Below are positions 6,797 to 9,543 of a DNA stretch of 9,543 nucleotides, one piece after another; the first letter of the stretch is position 1; each line of letters begins with the position of its first letter. This DNA comes from Candidatus Aminicenantota bacterium. GTDB lineage: Bacteria; Acidobacteriota; Aminicenantia; S016-38. The position numbers and the translations under genes are program-made. The stretch is taken from assembly GCA_027062035.1 (NCBI GenBank), contig JAMOUL010000165.1:1-9543 (forward strand), in the 5' to 3' direction. The notes beneath the pieces are model-generated. The model saw nothing but the letters and a program-made list of their open reading frames with translations, was not told the origin of the DNA and did no database searches.

Positions 6797-8275
6797 ATGT
6801 TTGTGAAAAGCTTAAAGAGGACACTGTTTATAGGGGGCTTTGTTTTAATAGATTTGCTTTTAGAAACCTTTCTTAAAGGCACCCCCCAGCCACTGAAGAC
6901 CATAGCTGGAATAGTGTTTTTGGTCATTACCTTTTTTCTGGGAAGAAGAATACTATCGGAATATCAGACCGCAGGAATAATCTTTTCCATTCTGGCTGTG
7001 GTTGTTGCCTATTCTACCTTTTTGCACAGAACCGATTTATACTTCACATTCTGGTTTAATGTTCTCTTTGGTTTGCTCCTGGTCTCGATCCTTGCCTGCG
7101 TTTTTGCTCTAAAGCCAAAGTTTGACCTGGGATATATTTCCTTTCTAACGTTACACCTTTCAATAATTGTGGTGGCAGCCGGGTTTCTAATCAATGCCTA
7201 TGGGATGAAGAAATGCTATTTTCCCCTTATAAAGGGAAAGACAATGAAGGAATGCCTTGTAATGGGTAACACAGAGGTTACGGAAAAAAAGACAGGATTT
7301 CCGTATCCAGTTACCCTAATAGATTTTAAAGTTGCTTATTACGAATCCGAGCCAGTTATTGGAGTTTTTTTGAGAACCGGTAAAAAATATAAGCTTATAA
7401 AAACCTTTCCTCTGAAAAAAAACAAAAGCGTTTTTGGATTGAAATTTAAGAGACTCGAAATCAAAAAAGTTAAACTTCCGGTCCTCTGGGGAGAAGGGAG
7501 GGAAGGAAGGTTCCCTTTAGGAAAGGTTTTCCTGGAACAGAACAGTGCGTGGACATTCTCTACAGGAGATCAATTTCCAGGGCTGGTAGGTGTTTCTTCA
7601 GAAAAGACCAGAGAATTTTATGTTCCCATTAAGGAGCAACCTATTGTGGTGGGAAAATCTTTCGTTGTTATTCCGGTGGAATTCTATCCCAATTTCAAGT
7701 ACGACATAGTGGAGAAAAGAGCCTTCAGTGAGGGAAATGATCTGAAAAATCCAGCATTGAAATTAAGGATATTAACACCCGGTGGTGAGAAACAAACCTA
7801 TATTTTTGCATCTTCGGGCAAACCTATTCATCTCGGTGGTTATTTAATTTCATACACAATGGATACCGGTGGACTTTCCTTTATAGCCCCTTATAAAACC
7901 TTTACCAGGAATGTGGTTTTTAGTTTTATAAAGGGGATTTTCGAAATCGATGGAGAGGAAGTGGTGCTTCTGCCAGAAGGGGAACCCTACTTCAGGGGAA
8001 AATTTGCCTACAGGTTGCTTTTGGTTCCTCCCCAGGAAAGGGAATACACCTCGATTTTAAAAGTGGAAGATACAACCTTCACCGTAAGGGTAAACCATCC
8101 CTTTAGATATAAGGGATATGTTTTCTATCAGAATAACTATAACCCTTCAAACCCTGATTTTTCAGGAATTATGGTTGTAAGGGAACCCGGGGAAAACGTG
8201 CTTTACTTTGGGTTTATCCTTATGGCACTGGGAGCCCTTCTTACTGTGGCCTACAGGAGGAAGAAATGGAATTGA
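6797..8275 (+). CDS. resB: Cytochrome c biogenesis protein ResB/Ccs1 (system II)
   Basis: With CcsA this protein forms the system II haem exporter and cytochrome c synthase, which attaches haem to CXXCH motifs outside the inner membrane. The 492-residue sequence has the ResB core: a helix (about 59-77), FTFWFNVLFGLLLVSILACV (about 83-102), a helix with conserved histidine H120 in LTLHLSIIVVAAGF, a periplasmic domain of about 330 residues, and the signature NHPFRYKGYVFYQ (from N433) before a last helix (about 467-486). Two further hydrophobic segments (about 9-26 and 35-49) precede the usual first helix and are unusual. The start is uncertain: ATG 6797 has no ribosome site, and GTG 6803, two codons later, coincides with the predicted transcription start and would give a 490-residue protein. 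The 3' end overlaps ccsA by 10 bases. The eight-haem cytochrome upstream is an obvious client. Confidence 0.88.
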   Translation: MFVKSLKRTLFIGGFVLIDLLLETFLKGTPQPLKTIAGIVFLVITFFLGRRILSEYQTAGIIFSILAVVVAYSTFLHRTDLYFTFWFNVLFGLLLVSILACVFALKPKFDLGYISFLTLHLSIIVVAAGFLINAYGMKKCYFPLIKGKTMKECLVMGNTEVTEKKTGFPYPVTLIDFKVAYYESEPVIGVFLRTGKKYKLIKTFPLKKNKSVFGLKFKRLEIKKVKLPVLWGEGREGRFPLGKVFLEQNSAWTFSTGDQFPGLVGVSSEKTREFYVPIKEQPIVVGKSFVVIPVEFYPNFKYDIVEKRAFSEGNDLKNPALKLRILTPGGEKQTYIFASSGKPIHLGGYLISYTMDTGGLSFIAPYKTFTRNVVFSFIKGIFEIDGEEVVLLPEGEPYFRGKFAYRLLLVPPQEREYTSILKVEDTTFTVRVNHPFRYKGYVFYQNNYNPSNPDFSGIMVVREPGENVLYFGFILMALGALLTVAYRRKKWN

Positions 8276-9105
8276 TCTATTATAGATTACTGAGCGAGGG
8301 CTCAATATACCTGATAGCGGTTTTTTCCTTTCTTATTGCAGGATTGTTTTACCTTTCTTCTATTGGTAAGAGAAGATTTAAAGTTCCCGCCAACTTATTT
8401 TTCCTGCTGGCCTTTCTAATGGTTAGCATTTACATCCTTAAGGCCTGGTTTGTCACAGGGCAACCACCCTTTAAAACCATGTTTCAATCCCTTGTTTTTC
8501 TGGTATGGAACATTTCACTGATTTATTTTGTCCTGGAAAAAACTGAAAACCTTTATTTCCTGGGCGGATTTGTCAGCCTTTTTAACCTGTTTATTTTGAT
8601 TTTTTCCATGGTGTTTACAGATATAGTGAAAATCAATCTACCACCGGCACTTCAGTCCGTCTGGTTTATTCCCCACGTGGTTCTGTATTTTGCCGGTTAT
8701 TCTTTCCTGTTTATAGGATTTTTGATGAGTGGCCTTTATCTCCTTTTCCCGGAGAGAAGGTATCTGGGGGAGGCCCACTGGAGTGGACAACTCTGGAAGG
8801 ACTATGACATATTTTCATACAGGGCTATTGTATATGGTTTTATGTTCCTGACACTGGGTCTTTCTATAGGAGCCATATGGGCAAAGGGGGCATGGGGTTC
8901 ATTCTGGAGCTGGGATCCGAAGGAAAACTGGGCACTTATAACATGGTTTGTTTATCTTACATATCTACATATGAGGTATGTAAGGAACTGGAAAGGAAAA
9001 AGGGCGGCAATTCTTTCTATTATAGGATTTGCAGTTGTGGTTATGACCTATATCGGTGTTAACTACCTGCCGTCTGCACAGAGCGCATTACATGCTTATC
9101 AATAA
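8266..9105 (+). CDS. ccsA: Cytochrome c biogenesis protein CcsA/ResC (system II, WWD-domain haem handling)
   Basis: This 279-residue polytopic membrane protein has about eight hydrophobic helices and the WWD haem-handling motif (W210, W214, W216, D217, P218, within WGSFWSWDPKENW). Histidines at family positions are H137 (WFIPHVVLYFAGY), H235 (LTYLHMR) and H276 (LHAY). In studied CcsA proteins such residues flank the external WWD domain or sit in the membrane as haem ligands. It works with ResB to carry haem across the membrane and ligate it to apocytochromes c. The ATG overlaps the end of resB by 10 bases and has AGGAGG (8255-8260) five bases upstream, so the two are coupled. The length is near the short end for bacterial CcsA but complete. 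The C-terminus reads GVNYLPSAQSALHAY, where many members have a glycine-rich GVNYLG...GLHSY form. Confidence 0.93.
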   Translation: MELIYYRLLSEGSIYLIAVFSFLIAGLFYLSSIGKRRFKVPANLFFLLAFLMVSIYILKAWFVTGQPPFKTMFQSLVFLVWNISLIYFVLEKTENLYFLGGFVSLFNLFILIFSMVFTDIVKINLPPALQSVWFIPHVVLYFAGYSFLFIGFLMSGLYLLFPERRYLGEAHWSGQLWKDYDIFSYRAIVYGFMFLTLGLSIGAIWAKGAWGSFWSWDPKENWALITWFVYLTYLHMRYVRNWKGKRAAILSIIGFAVVVMTYIGVNYLPSAQSALHAYQ

Positions 9106-9117
9106 AAGGAGGGACTC

Positions 9118-9543
9118 ATGTATAAAATTCTCTTTAATCGTCCCATTGCTTACAAAATCAAGCATATGAGGGTTAGAGCCCCATTTATCGCAAAGAAGCG
9201 AAAACCAGGGAATTTTATCATCCTTATCCCCGATGAAAACGGGGAAAGGATTCCTTTGACCCTGGTGGATTCTGACCCTGTGGAAGGAACCATTGACCTT
9301 ATTTATCAGGAAGTTGGTACTTCCACCTACAAGCTGGGACTCAAAAAGGAAGGAGAGGAAATTTATCGTATTGTTGGACCGCTTGGTAAACCCACTCACA
9401 TTGAAAAGTTCGGAACCGTTGTGGCCATTGGCGGTGGGGTTGGAATTGCTCCCCTTTATCCCATAGCAAAGGGAATGAAGGAAGCCGGAAACAAAATAGT
9501 TACCATCCTCGGAGCAAGATCCAGGGATCTGATAATTCTCGAA
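9118..9543 (+). CDS. NfnA/SudB-type ferredoxin-NADP+ oxidoreductase FAD/NAD-binding subunit, 5' part only
   Basis: The first 142 codons run off the window end with no stop. The translation matches the small subunit of NADH-dependent reduced ferredoxin:NADP+ oxidoreductase (NfnA), also known as sulfide dehydrogenase SudB and related to dihydroorotate dehydrogenase electron-transfer subunits. Visible elements are RIPLTL (44-49, FAD side), EVGTSTYKLG (65-74), GPLGKPTHIE (87-96) and the nucleotide-binding IGGGVGIAPLYPIAKGM (104-120). The C-terminal [2Fe-2S] cysteine motif would lie beyond the window. Nfn enzymes act in the cytoplasm, linking ferredoxin, NADH and NADPH by flavin-based bifurcation; the GltD-like large subunit is usually encoded next. 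A strong ribosome site, AAGGAGGG (9106-9113), precedes ATG 9118, only 12 bases after ccsA, so the gene is probably in the same transcript. Whether this copy is Nfn or a sulfide dehydrogenase cannot be told from this part. Confidence 0.87.
   Translation, partial: MYKILFNRPIAYKIKHMRVRAPFIAKKRKPGNFIILIPDENGERIPLTLVDSDPVEGTIDLIYQEVGTSTYKLGLKKEGEEIYRIVGPLGKPTHIEKFGTVVAIGGGVGIAPLYPIAKGMKEAGNKIVTILGARSRDLIILE

Noticed and set aside
9088..9399. Minus-strand open frame of 103 codons opposite the NfnA-like gene
   Set aside because: The plus strand encodes a clear family protein with a strong ribosome site; the antisense frame has no recognisable features.

Overview
The window looks like a chromosomal segment of a Gram-negative, anaerobic bacterium with moderate-to-low GC. 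Arginine is written mostly as AGA/AGG and isoleucine often as ATA. That codon use is common in thermophiles, so a thermophilic sulfur- or metal-respiring lineage is plausible, but I cannot name the taxon. All genes are on the + strand and tightly packed. No gene-free stretch reaches 300 bases; the longest gap is about 107 bases. I see no tRNA, rRNA, CRISPR array, insertion sequence or convincing intrinsic terminator.

Region 1 (1-4411) is an envelope or secretion-type cluster. It holds the 3' part of a two-part M16 (pitrilysin/insulinase-like) zinc-protease gene whose start lies before the window, followed by two tandem MacB/FtsX-type ABC transporter permeases that overlap by 4 bases. No ATP-binding subunit is in view.

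Region 2 (4412-6754) starts after a 107-base gap with good promoter candidates. It encodes an eight-heme c-type cytochrome of the octaheme tetrathionate reductase (OTR) family, with a signal anchor and a C-terminal membrane helix. Ten bases later comes a four-helix di-heme cytochrome b. Together they look like a membrane-bound quinone/periplasm electron-transfer module: the cytochrome b exchanges electrons with the quinone pool, and the octaheme protein is the periplasmic catalytic or electron-carrying part. The physiological substrate cannot be read from sequence.

Region 3 (6755-9105) carries ResB (Ccs1) and CcsA (ResC), the two core proteins of the system II cytochrome c maturation pathway. 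They would export haem and attach it to CXXCH motifs such as the eight in the upstream gene. A strong promoter-like sequence sits right at the ResB start and suggests a leaderless message.

Region 4 (9106-9543) is the 5' part of a gene for the FAD/NAD-binding small subunit of an NfnAB/SudAB-type ferredoxin-NADP+ oxidoreductase, cut by the window end. The best candidate for an unusual system is the OTR-like octaheme cytochrome plus cytochrome b, sitting beside its own haem-attachment machinery and a bifurcation-type flavoprotein.
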